In this document: positions 30,037 to 36,781 of the stretch, piece by piece
Layout: each line of letters begins with the position of its first letter
Position numbering within the stretch: position 1 is the stretch's first letter
Source: Algiphilus aromaticivorans DG1253
GTDB taxonomy: Bacteria; Pseudomonadota; Gammaproteobacteria; Nevskiales; Nevskiaceae
Direction of reading: 5' to 3'
DNA length: 64,000 bases
Assembly: GCF_000733765.1 (NCBI RefSeq)
Contig: NZ_JPOG01000001.1
Location: 1,736,001-1,800,000, forward strand
Program-made: the position numbers and the translations under genes
The notes under the pieces: generated by a model
What the model was told of the DNA's origin: nothing
Seen by the model: only the letters and a program-made list of their open reading frames with translations
Databases searched by the model: none

Positions 30037-30222
30037 ATGATCGCGCTCACAGTGGCTCACGAAGAGGAGCGACGGGCACGCGAGAACCTGCGCGACGCCC
30101 TGCGTTCGACCGTCCCCGACCCTGGCCGCGCCGCTGCTGTGATGGCGGCAGCCGACTCGTGGCGTCGGGCATCGCTGCGCGCTGCTGAGCAGCGACGGGA
30201 GGAAGAGCGATGCCACAAATGA
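30037..30222 (+). CDS. Small charged hypothetical protein
   Basis: This protein of 61 residues is rich in Arg/Glu and likely helical (HEEERRARENLRDALRSTV, ASLRAAEQRREEERCHK). It begins 1 bp after alpA and overlaps the next gene by 13 bp, so it is probably translationally coupled. No family recognised. Confidence 0.55.
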   Translation: MIALTVAHEEERRARENLRDALRSTVPDPGRAAAVMAAADSWRRASLRAAEQRREEERCHK

Positions 30223-30734
30223 AAAGCGCCGCCCCCGACGGCCATCGGGAAAGCGGCGCGCAAAGCTCTCACACCCTGAAGTCTACCAGCGCCGAGCCAC
30301 CGATCAACAGGGTGCTGAACCGCTGCGAGGGCGTGCGCAAGACGCCGAGCGGATGGGTGGCTCTCTGCACCGCTCACGAAGACAAACGCCCTTCCCTGGC
30401 AATCGCCGAGGGCGACAACGGCATGGTGCTGCTGCACTGCTATGCGGGCTGCGAGCTGGACAGCATCGTCGCCGGCATGGGCCTAGAGGTCGGCGACCTG
30501 TTCCCCGACCGAGCGCAGCCGCTCAACCGCTCCCAACGCGCTGAGCTACGCCAGCGCCAGCGCCTTACTCAGCTCACGGCCGTGCTGCCAGTGCTGCAGT
30601 TCGAGGCACTGGTGATCCTGTGCGGTGCTCAGGACATCGCCGAAGGCAAGGCGTTGTCCGAAGCCGACCGGGCGCGATTCGCGGCAGCCGTGGGGCGTAT
30701 CGGCCACGCCAAGGAGGTGCTGTGCAATGGCTGA
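30210..30734 (+). CDS. Primase-like zinc-binding protein
   Basis: In this 174-residue protein the central part resembles a CHC2/Toprim-associated primase zinc finger. CEGVRKTPSGWVALCTAHED, then KRPSLAIAEGDNGMVLLHCY and AGC give a C...C..H...C..C pattern with the RPSL and LHCYAGC features of phage primase N-termini. No Toprim or polymerase domain follows, so it is a stand-alone zinc module that may act with the helicase. It overlaps the helicase gene by 8 bp (ATGGCTGA). A separate primase-like finger plus helicase could correspond to a split version of the fused Pri-Rep protein of PICIs. Confidence 0.75.
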   Translation: MPQMKSAAPDGHRESGAQSSHTLKSTSAEPPINRVLNRCEGVRKTPSGWVALCTAHEDKRPSLAIAEGDNGMVLLHCYAGCELDSIVAGMGLEVGDLFPDRAQPLNRSQRAELRQRQRLTQLTAVLPVLQFEALVILCGAQDIAEGKALSEADRARFAAAVGRIGHAKEVLCNG

Positions 30735-31770
30735 CACCGCACTCTCGACAATCGAAGCCCGAGCCGCGCAACTCCATGAGGCCGAAAATAAGGGCGCCTT
30801 CCGCCTGGTGCGCGCCTGCGACATGGAGTTCAAGGCGCCGAGCTGGCTGGTGCGGGGCGTGCTCGAGTCGGACAGCACGGCCCTGGTATTCGGCGATCCC
30901 GCGGCCGGCAAGAGCCTGCTCGCCCTGGAGATCGGCGCCTCGCTGTCCGTCGGCTGCGCCTTCCACGGCCATGAGGTCAAGCAGTCGCCCGTCATCTACA
31001 TCGCGGGCGAAGGCGGCAACGGCCTGCGCCGACGCACGCGCGCGTGGGAGATAGCCCGAGGGCACAGCCTGGAAGGCGCTCCCCTCTTCATGTCCACGAA
31101 GGCCACCGCACTGACGGACATGGAGGAAGCCGAGGCGGTGGTGACAGAGGTGGATGCAGTAGCGCGCGAGCACGGCAGCCCCGGCCTGGTGGTGGTGGAC
31201 ACCGTAGCCCGCAACTTCGGAGCCGGTGACGAGAACTCCACGCAGGACATGGGCGCCTTCATCGCAGCCGCCGACCGAATCCGCGCGCGCTATGCCTGCA
31301 CCGTGCTGCTGGTGCATCACACGGGGCACGGCGACAAGTCGCGAGCCCGAGGTGCGATGGCCTTGAAGGGCGCACTGGATGCCGAGTATCGGCTCGAAAA
31401 GGATGACGACGGCACCGTGCGCATGACAGCGACCAAGATGAAGGACGCCGCCGAGCCCGAGCCCCTCGCCTTCCGTATTGCGGAGGTGGAGCTGGATCTG
31501 GTGGACGATCGAGGCGAGCCCGTCACCAGTGCGGTGCTCGACAGGATCGACTTCTGCAGGCCGGCAACACAACGGCGCGGCAAGTGGCAATGCCTCGCAC
31601 TCGAGAAGCTGCGTGCCTTAGGAGGTACAGGTGAAGAGGTCTCGCTGGATACCTGGCGACGTGCATGTCTCGACGACGGCATGCCCCGTCAGAGGTGGCA
31701 CGAGGTACGCGACTCCCTCACCCCTTTCGACGTGTCGATCAAGGACGGCTTGGCATGCCTCGCGGCCTGA
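30727..31770 (+). CDS. RepA-like AAA/RecA-fold helicase
   Basis: This 347-residue protein has Walker A GDPAAGKSLLALEIGASLS, Walker B GLVVVDTVARNF, and downstream RecA-fold motifs (TVLLVHHTGHGDKSRARGAM). That is the pattern of RepA-type hexameric helicases of plasmids and satellites. The N-terminal lead-in (FKAPSWLVRGVLESDSTAL) is typical of the AAA_25 family. The C-terminal tail may be a winged helix for origin binding. It lies directly upstream of the iteron-like array, which it or its partner may recognise. The ATG at 30727 is chosen because the upstream frame only overlaps the previous gene. Confidence 0.88.
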   Translation: MADTALSTIEARAAQLHEAENKGAFRLVRACDMEFKAPSWLVRGVLESDSTALVFGDPAAGKSLLALEIGASLSVGCAFHGHEVKQSPVIYIAGEGGNGLRRRTRAWEIARGHSLEGAPLFMSTKATALTDMEEAEAVVTEVDAVAREHGSPGLVVVDTVARNFGAGDENSTQDMGAFIAAADRIRARYACTVLLVHHTGHGDKSRARGAMALKGALDAEYRLEKDDDGTVRMTATKMKDAAEPEPLAFRIAEVELDLVDDRGEPVTSAVLDRIDFCRPATQRRGKWQCLALEKLRALGGTGEEVSLDTWRRACLDDGMPRQRWHEVRDSLTPFDVSIKDGLACLAA

Positions 31771-31772
31771 CC

Positions 31773-31877
31773 GTCCGGCGTCCGTCCGTCCGGTCCCCTA
31801 GGGAGACCGGACCGGACGGACACCTTAATCGGACGCATCCGGACAGAACCGGACGCCAAACCGGACACAAACCGGAC
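31773..31877. repeat. CCGGAC iteron-like array, candidate origin of replication
   Basis: The hexamer CCGGAC recurs forward at 31807, 31812, 31839, 31849, 31861 and 31872, with a near copy TCGGAC at 31829; spacing in the last four is 10, 12 and 11 bp. The reverse form GTCCG occurs at 31773, 31780, 31784 and 31788. An inverted repeat GTCCGGTC/GACCGGAC (31788-31812) centres on CCTAGG. It follows the helicase stop by 3 bp. Confidence 0.65.
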
Positions 31878-31969
31878 GCACCCCAGGGGGGCTTCGAAAG
31901 TCGAGAGCGCCTCTCCCCAGGACCGACGCCCCATCTCTTTATTCACACCGTCACTTGGAGATTCCCGAT

Positions 31970-32383
31970 ATGGCGAACCCACGCAAGCCTAGAGCCCTGA
32001 AAGCGGTGGCCGGCACCGACAGACCCGACCGCGAGCGGCCGGAACTGGAGCTACCACCGGCTGACGGCATTCCCGAGCCGCCCGACTTCCTCGACGTACA
32101 GGGGGCGCAAGAGTTCACCCGCGTCGCGAACCTGCTGCACGGGGCCGGCGTCCTGGCAGCGGCGGACAACGCCATCCTCGCGGCCTACGCGGGCGCATGG
32201 GCGGGCCTGGTGCGTCGCTGGAGCAGTGGCGTCCACCCCACCGCGGCCGACCTGAATGCCTTCCGCGCTCTGGCCGGCGAGCTGGGCCTCTCCCCTGCTG
32301 CCCGCGCCCGCATCCCGAGCGATGGCGGCAAGAAGAACCCGAGCAACCCCTTTTCCAAGAACGGGAAGAAGCCCCATGACTAA
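31970..32383 (+). CDS. P27-family phage terminase small subunit
   Basis: This 137-residue protein begins MANPRKPRALKAVAGTDRPD with the usual charged N-terminus of P27 TerS proteins, continues with PPADGIPEPPDFLDVQGAQEF, and has a helical DNA-binding/oligomerisation core (AADNAILAAYAGAWAGLVRR) and a basic C-terminal tail with KNPSNPFSKNGKK. TerS recognises the packaging site and recruits TerL. No TerL gene follows here, so it would have to work with a partner encoded elsewhere. GGAGA stands 8 bases before the ATG. It overlaps the next gene by 8 bp. Confidence 0.82.
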   Translation: MANPRKPRALKAVAGTDRPDRERPELELPPADGIPEPPDFLDVQGAQEFTRVANLLHGAGVLAAADNAILAAYAGAWAGLVRRWSSGVHPTAADLNAFRALAGELGLSPAARARIPSDGGKKNPSNPFSKNGKKPHD

Positions 32384-32606
32384 GACCATTCTCCCCATGC
32401 TGCGCGAAATGCCCGTCGAGCGCCAGCTCGCTCTGCTGGACAAGACGGTCTGCGCTCAGGCCGAAGCCCTGCAGGCGGTTGAAGCGGCCTTCAACGCCAT
32501 CGCGGAGGCCGTCGCCAACAACGACCTCGAGCGCATACAGCGCGTGCTGCACGAAATCAACGCGACTGTGACCTCGCACCTCGGCGAAGCGCCGAGCCTT
32601 CAGTGA
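32376..32606 (+). CDS. Small helical hypothetical protein after TerS
   Basis: This 76-residue protein is predicted helical by pattern (EMPVERQLALLDKTVCAQAE, NDLERIQRVLHEINATVTSH), with heptad-like spacing of Leu/Ala. It overlaps TerS by 8 bp (ATGACTAA), indicating translational coupling. It could be a TerS partner or a packaging modulator. No family recognised. Confidence 0.6.
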   Translation: MTKTILPMLREMPVERQLALLDKTVCAQAEALQAVEAAFNAIAEAVANNDLERIQRVLHEINATVTSHLGEAPSLQ

Positions 32607-32767
32607 GGCTTGCGCGCAATGGTGGTTTTCTATACAGTACTACCTGAGACACCACGGCCACCCCGGCGACCGTTCGATGCGGAAGACCGGACTCGGCGGC
32701 CAGCGTTGGACGCGCTCGGTGCTATCAGGACCGGCCTTGGCCGGAAGCCTCACCTGGAGTGCGTCCA
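32607..32767. other. Gap between TerS module and protease-capsid module
   Basis: This 161-bp interval has no convincing gene. It contains TATACA near 32630 with a weak -35-like TTGCGC 15 bp upstream, so a promoter for the capsid genes is possible. In a normal HK97-like phage the TerL and portal genes would lie here. A packaging site could also be here, but no signature identifies it. Confidence 0.4.
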
Positions 32768-33409
32768 ATGACCGACCAGACTTTCGAATACAAGCGCGTC
32801 GATATCAGCACCACGGGGCTGAAGTTCGACGACAAGACCCGCACCTTCAGCGGTTACGCCTCAGTCTTCGGCGGTGTCGATTCCTACGGCGATTCCATCG
32901 TCCGCGGCGCCTACGCCAAGACCCTCGCCTCGCGCGAGCGCCCTGTCCGCATGCGCTGGGACCACCGCGGCCCGGTAATCGGTCGCTGGACGTCGATGAA
33001 GGAGGATGCGAGCGGCCTCTACGTCGAGGGCGAGCTCACCCCCGGCCATTCGGTAGCGGAAGACGTCTACGCCAGCATGAAGCACGGCAGCGTCGACGGC
33101 CTCTCCATCGGCTACCGCGTGCGCGACTTCGAGCAACGGGAAGGCGTCCGCTATCTGAAGGATATCGAGCTAGTCGAGGTGTCGGTCGTGGAAGAACCGG
33201 CCGACCTCGGCGCGCGCGTGGGCGAGGTCAAGCACACCCCAGACATCAACAGCCCGAGCGACGTGGAGCGCGCCCTGAAAGGCGCCGGCCTCACCCGCTC
33301 CCAGGCCAAGCGGCTCATGGCAGGCGGATTCAAGGCGCTCCGCGAGAGCGACGAAGAGTTCGAGATCGCCGAGTCGCTGGCCTTACTCACCAACGCATTG
33401 AGGAATTGA
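32768..33409 (+). CDS. HK97-family prohead maturation protease
   Basis: This 213-residue U35-type serine protease reads GYASVFGGVDSYGDSIVRGA, then RMRWDHRGPVIGRW (catalytic His), SMKHGSVDGLSIGYR (catalytic Ser in the DGLSIGY motif) and LKDIELVEVSVVEEPA. It processes the delta domain of the capsid protein inside the prohead. An ATG at 32768 gives the normal family start. It lies 2 bp before the capsid gene, as in HK97. The catalytic residues appear intact, which argues that the module is functional. Confidence 0.9.
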   Translation: MTDQTFEYKRVDISTTGLKFDDKTRTFSGYASVFGGVDSYGDSIVRGAYAKTLASRERPVRMRWDHRGPVIGRWTSMKEDASGLYVEGELTPGHSVAEDVYASMKHGSVDGLSIGYRVRDFEQREGVRYLKDIELVEVSVVEEPADLGARVGEVKHTPDINSPSDVERALKGAGLTRSQAKRLMAGGFKALRESDEEFEIAESLALLTNALRN

Positions 33410-33411
33410 TC

Positions 33412-34533
33412 ATGGATCTGAACAAGCAAGTCGGCGAAACCGTCGAGGCCGTCAAGGGCTTCAAGCACCGCATCGACACCATCGAGGAAGACGTTGGCGG
33501 CCTGTCCGAGCGCCTGAAGGGCATCGAGCAGCATTCCGCCGACGGCTTCAAGGGCGTCTCTCCGAGCGGCGGCGGCTCCAACTTCGCCGATCAGGTGCGC
33601 CAGTCGGAGGGCTTCAAGGCTTTCGTGGAGGGCAACTCGCGCCACGCCAAGATGACGCTCTCCGGCAGCCTGCTGGCGAAGAACACCATCCTCGGCGAAG
33701 GGGGCTCGCCCCAGAACCCCGATGCCACGCTGGTGGACCCGACCCGACGCGCCGGCATCGTCGCGGGCGCCTTCCGGCAACTTCGCATCCGCGACGTGCT
33801 CAACGTCCTACCGACCGCCTCGAATCAGATCGAGTACAGCCGGGAGGCGTCCTGGACGAACAATGCGGCCGGCACGGCCGAAGGCGAGACCAAGCCCGAA
33901 TCCGATCTGACCTTCGAGCTTAAGGACGCGCCCGTCCGCACCATCGCGCACTGGATCAAGGTCTCCAAGCAGGTGCTCTCGGATCAGGCCGCGCTGGCGC
34001 AGCTCATCGACCGACGGATGCGCCACGGGGTGCAGCTCGCTGAAGAGGTGCAGATCCTCACGGGCAACGGGACCGGCCAGAACCTCTCGGGCCTGCTCAA
34101 CGCCGGCAACTTCACAAGCGTCACGCCGCAGACTGGCGACACCAAGCTCGACACCCTGCGCCGCGCCATCACCACCCTGCAGCGCAATGACTGGATGGCC
34201 TCGGCGATGGTGCTGCACCCAGACGATTGGGAAGCCATCGAGCTGCTGAAGGACACCCAGGACCGCTATCTCTTCGCGAGCCCGCAGCAGGCCGCGATGC
34301 CGCAGCTCTGGGGCCTGCCTGTGGTCGCCACGAATAGCGTGACGCAGGGCAGCTTCATCGTTGCCGACTTCCCGGCCGCCTGCACGCTCTGGGACCGGCA
34401 GCAGCCGGTGGTCGAGCTGTTCGAGCAGGATGACGACGACGTGCAGCGCAACCTGGTGACGATCCGGGCGGAAGAGCGCATCGCCTTCACGGTCGAGCGT
34501 CCGGCCGCGGTGGCTGTCGGCGACTTCGCCTGA
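33412..34533 (+). CDS. HK97-family phage major capsid protein
   Basis: This 373-residue HK97 gp5-like capsid protein has a coiled-coil delta domain in the first 50 or so residues (VGETVEAVKGFKHRIDTIEE, LSERLKGIEQ). Its maturation cleavage site probably lies between about residues 60 and 110. The capsid fold follows: ATLVDPTRRAGIVAGAFRQL, AHWIKVSKQVLSDQAALAQL, QILTGNGTGQNLSGLLN, AMPQLWGLPVVATNSV, and a C-terminal FTVERPAAVAVGDF. The combination with an intact protease suggests a complete capsid-building unit. It is followed by a hairpin and a terminator, which close the module. Confidence 0.92.
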   Translation: MDLNKQVGETVEAVKGFKHRIDTIEEDVGGLSERLKGIEQHSADGFKGVSPSGGGSNFADQVRQSEGFKAFVEGNSRHAKMTLSGSLLAKNTILGEGGSPQNPDATLVDPTRRAGIVAGAFRQLRIRDVLNVLPTASNQIEYSREASWTNNAAGTAEGETKPESDLTFELKDAPVRTIAHWIKVSKQVLSDQAALAQLIDRRMRHGVQLAEEVQILTGNGTGQNLSGLLNAGNFTSVTPQTGDTKLDTLRRAITTLQRNDWMASAMVLHPDDWEAIELLKDTQDRYLFASPQQAAMPQLWGLPVVATNSVTQGSFIVADFPAACTLWDRQQPVVELFEQDDDDVQRNLVTIRAEERIAFTVERPAAVAVGDFA

Positions 34534-34538
34534 TCGTT

Positions 34539-34566
34539 GGGGAGGCGGCTTTGCCGCCGCCTCCCC
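34539..34566 (+). terminator. Strong hairpin after capsid gene
   Basis: An 11-bp perfect stem GGGGAGGCGGC/GCCGCCTCCCC with a 6-base loop starts 6 bp after the capsid stop. It lacks a T tract, so it may act as an RNA-stabilising or weak terminator structure. Confidence 0.55.
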
Positions 34567-34609
34567 TACTGGCCGTCACATCCTCTCAGCGGACGTTATA
34601 CGCCGAAAT

Positions 34610-34629
34610 AAACCCTTGTGAGGGTTTTT
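34610..34629 (+). terminator. Rho-independent terminator after capsid module
   Basis: A 7-bp stem AAACCCT/AGGGTTT with a TGTG loop runs into TT, giving a T-rich exit. It lies 77 bp after the capsid stop and separates capsid genes from cargo. Confidence 0.65.
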
Positions 34630-34674
34630 AAAGGGTGTTAGAAGGTCCGGACGTTAGATCTAGGGAGAGGACTC

Positions 34675-35463
34675 ATGCACACGCTTCGTAAAGCGCTCCA
34701 ACGCGCCCTATTAAAGCCGGCTCCAGATACTATACCTCTATCAGGAAACAAGGCATACGAGAACGATTGCTACACAATATATTTTAACTCAAAAGACGGC
34801 ACGCAAAGAATATATGTAACCGGATTTACGAAGGACATCGTGACCGGAAAATTGTGGGACAGGAAAAGCGGAGAAGCGCAAGACTGCAAAAAGCCTCTGC
34901 AAGAAATTAATAGTGAAGGCTGGTCCATGGAAGCAGAGCGCTTCTTCCGCGGCCGACAGTTTCAATATCGTAAGCCTACAAAGCTACTGTTCGACGACTA
35001 CCTTTTTGTACCATCAATAAAGGTCAAGCTTGATAGGCTGGAGCAGCTCGCCTTCAACCGCCGCCCTCTCGCACGGCTCGACCGTCACGAGCTGCTCTCG
35101 AAACTTGTTGAAGAACGAATGCAAAACGGCCGACAGGTTGTTTCCCCGATGCACGTCGGTCTGAGTTGGTTTTCAACAAGATGGATATTCCATCCTGAGC
35201 GCACCGTTCATCAGGAGCATATCAAACTGCTACTAGACTCCTTTCTTGATAGTGGCGAGTTAAAGACAAAAGGCACATTTAGTGACTACGAAATTACTGG
35301 AAAAGCGTTAGCCACTTTGGATGCCTTTGATAGAGAAAAGTCTCGGCACGACGATCAGATTCGAGCCTCGGGGACCTTAACAACTCTTACCTTTTGGCTT
35401 GTCGTGGTCGGTCTCCTGAATTTCGCAGTTTACCTTTACGCCACTCTAAATAGCCCCGGATAG
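34675..35463 (+). CDS. Unrecognised cargo protein with C-terminal membrane anchor
   Basis: This 262-residue protein comes from DNA clearly richer in A and T than the rest of the window, with many AAA/ATA/TTT codons, which suggests separate acquisition. The N-terminal part is basic. Middle sequence includes CYTIYFNSKDGTQRIYVTGF (beta-like) and LFDDYLFVPSIKVKLDRLEQ. A single C-terminal hydrophobic helix (TLTTLTFWLVVVGLLNFAVY) suggests tail anchoring. There is no recognised domain. It starts 45 bp after a terminator, so it has its own promoter. Position and composition resemble the accessory slot of phage satellites, where interference or defence genes are often found; function is not known. Confidence 0.7.
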   Translation: MHTLRKALQRALLKPAPDTIPLSGNKAYENDCYTIYFNSKDGTQRIYVTGFTKDIVTGKLWDRKSGEAQDCKKPLQEINSEGWSMEAERFFRGRQFQYRKPTKLLFDDYLFVPSIKVKLDRLEQLAFNRRPLARLDRHELLSKLVEERMQNGRQVVSPMHVGLSWFSTRWIFHPERTVHQEHIKLLLDSFLDSGELKTKGTFSDYEITGKALATLDAFDREKSRHDDQIRASGTLTTLTFWLVVVGLLNFAVYLYATLNSPG

Positions 35464-35653
35464 ACGCACCAACTATCAATGGCATTTAGGCACCTCTGCA
35501 GAAACTTCGGCCGCGTGCCCAATACCACTTGGCGCACGAGGGGGACTAGAGGGCTGTGCGTTCCGCAGACCATCTAGTCCGGCAAGACCCACGGGAGACG
35601 TCGTCTTTCTCGTCGGTTAGGCTTGCAGCCAATGGACCACGACTGAGGCGACC

Positions 35654-36337
35654 ATGAAGACGATGCCCTGCCCTCACTGCGGCGGAACCGTCGCAAAGTC
35701 AGCGAAGCAATGCCCGCATTGCGGTGGGAAGAAGGGGGCCGATGCCATTTCGTCGACAGCCTCTGCCATCAAAGCCGTCTTCGTAATCGCCATCGTGTTC
35801 CCGATCGCCTATACCTGCTCGCAGGGGTACTACGGCGACGACATGACTGCCAGCACATCGGGGACCGACTCGCCCTCTTCCGCTCAGCCGTCACCAGAGC
35901 CGCAGAAGGATCTGGCGAAGTGGCACAACAGCTCATATACCGATGAAATGAGCGGCAAGGTGGCGACAACAGCGACCGTCGAGAGCACAAACGTGCTGAA
36001 TCTGTCATTCCCACACCAGGGCGCACAGCGAGCCAAACTCACCTTTCGCGACCACCCGCGTTATGGCAAAGACGTAATCCTTGCGCTCGACAGCGGCCAG
36101 TTCACCTGCGGCGTAAGGGACTGCGACGTCGTTGTTCGGTGGGGAAGCTGGGATCCGCTGACTTTGAAGGCCTCGAAGCCCAGCGACGGCTCTAGCGATA
36201 CCTTGTTTTTCCGGAACTACAGCCGATTCCTGGCCAACTCTCACCGCGTAGACGAGGTCCGCATCAGACTGCCCCTCTATCAGCAGGGAGAGCAGTTCGC
36301 GCGCTTTGACCTCAGCAAGATGGCTTGGGGCAAGTAG
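35654..36337 (+). CDS. Zinc-ribbon membrane protein, unknown function
   Basis: A 227-residue protein begins with a double zinc-ribbon (MPCPHCGGTVAKSAKQCPHC, CxxC-x10-CxxC). A single hydrophobic helix follows at about residues 38-54 (AIKAVFVIAIVFPIAYTC), then a low-complexity Ser/Thr/Pro linker (TSGTDSPSSAQPSPEPQK), and a C-terminal globular domain of about 130 residues (LTFRDHPRYGKDVILALDSG, RIRLPLYQQGEQFARFDLSK). The order cytoplasmic zinc finger, TM, extracytoplasmic domain is likely. Similar proteins occur in prophages but I cannot name a function. It is the last gene before attR, the second cargo gene. Confidence 0.7.
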   Translation: MKTMPCPHCGGTVAKSAKQCPHCGGKKGADAISSTASAIKAVFVIAIVFPIAYTCSQGYYGDDMTASTSGTDSPSSAQPSPEPQKDLAKWHNSSYTDEMSGKVATTATVESTNVLNLSFPHQGAQRAKLTFRDHPRYGKDVILALDSGQFTCGVRDCDVVVRWGSWDPLTLKASKPSDGSSDTLFFRNYSRFLANSHRVDEVRIRLPLYQQGEQFARFDLSKMAWGK

Positions 36338-36641
36338 ACGCGCGCAGGAACTAGCAACAGCGCCGCACCAGCCGGATTACCGCGCGGAATGCCTGGCTGG
36401 CTAGGCTGGGCTCAGACGACGCGAGATGCGGCTTAAAAGCAGGTATCGAAAATGCCACGCCTAATCAATGGCCTATGGCGACGCGCCGCGTTCGATGCGT
36501 CTGCGTAACAACTTGCTGCTCTGTTACGCAGCTATTCCGAGGAAGCTGCGTAACGCACTGCTCGGGTGTTACGCACTTGTTACAGAGTCCGAAATTGAGG
36601 GGCTTCTGGAAGCCTGGCACGTCTGTAACATACTGATTTAA
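36338..36641. other. Right end of the element, no gene, holds arm-type repeats
   Basis: No convincing gene in 304 bp. The right half contains four GTTACGCA octamers, and the end runs into attR. The left half shows nothing of note. Confidence 0.6.
36502..36575. repeat. Right arm-type sites: four GTTACGCA octamers in two inverted pairs
   Basis: TGCGTAAC at 36502-36509 and 36547-36554 alternate with GTTACGCA at 36523-36530 and 36568-36575. Each inverted pair has a 13-base gap. A partial copy (GTTACAG) lies just after. These lie 67 bp before attR and match the three copies next to attL. Confidence 0.75.
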
Positions 36642-36689
36642 TTGGTGCCGGCGGAGAGAATCGAACTCCCGACCCACGCATTACGAATG
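36642..36689 (-). repeat. attR: 48-bp core inside tRNA-Thr
   Basis: Identical to 27285-27332. The core includes the whole 3' half and the encoded CCA of tRNA-Thr, so integration rebuilds an intact tRNA gene. Confidence 0.93.
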
Positions 36690-36718
36690 CGTTGCTCTAC
36701 CAGCTGAGCTACGCCGGC
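36643..36718 (-). tRNA. tRNA-Thr (anticodon CGT)
   Basis: A 76-base cloverleaf on the minus strand has acceptor GCCGGCG/CGCCGGC, D arm TAGCTCAGCTGGTAGAGC, anticodon loop TTCGTAA (anticodon CGT), T arm GGGTCGGGAGTTCGATTCTC region, and encoded CCA. It is the attachment gene of the integrated element; its 5' third is chromosomal and the rest is rebuilt by the att core. Confidence 0.96.
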
Positions 36719-36781
36719 CCTTGCATCAGCGGGGCGGGAGTATAAGCTAATCACAGGCTTGGTGACAGCAGTGAGGCGGCC

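Larger units (their letters stand above)
27285..36689. mobile_element. Integrated capsid-encoding phage satellite-like element in tRNA-Thr
   Basis: The element is bounded by perfect 48-bp direct repeats (27285-27332 and 36642-36689). The right copy is the 3' part of a complete tRNA-Thr, and the left copy is an orphan 3' part. Inside lie, in order: integrase, two unknown proteins, AlpA, a small protein, a primase-like zinc protein, a RepA-like helicase, an iteron-like array, P27-type TerS, a small protein, an HK97 prohead protease, an HK97 major capsid protein and two cargo genes, all on the plus strand. No TerL, portal, connector, tail, holin or CI-like repressor is recognisable. The size and content fit a satellite that makes capsids and borrows other functions. 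Confidence 0.85.

Noticed and set aside
31807-31877. CRISPR-like array
   Set aside because: The repeats are six bases with 4-6 base linkers and no cas genes; they fit iterons, not CRISPR.
32677-33411. Extended capsid frame from 32677 overlapping the protease
   Set aside because: The upstream part is Arg/His/Pro-rich out-of-frame protease sequence; the capsid starts at ATG 33412.
27285-36689. Complete prophage
   Set aside because: No TerL, portal, tail, lysis or repressor gene is present; the element is too small for a self-sufficient tailed phage.
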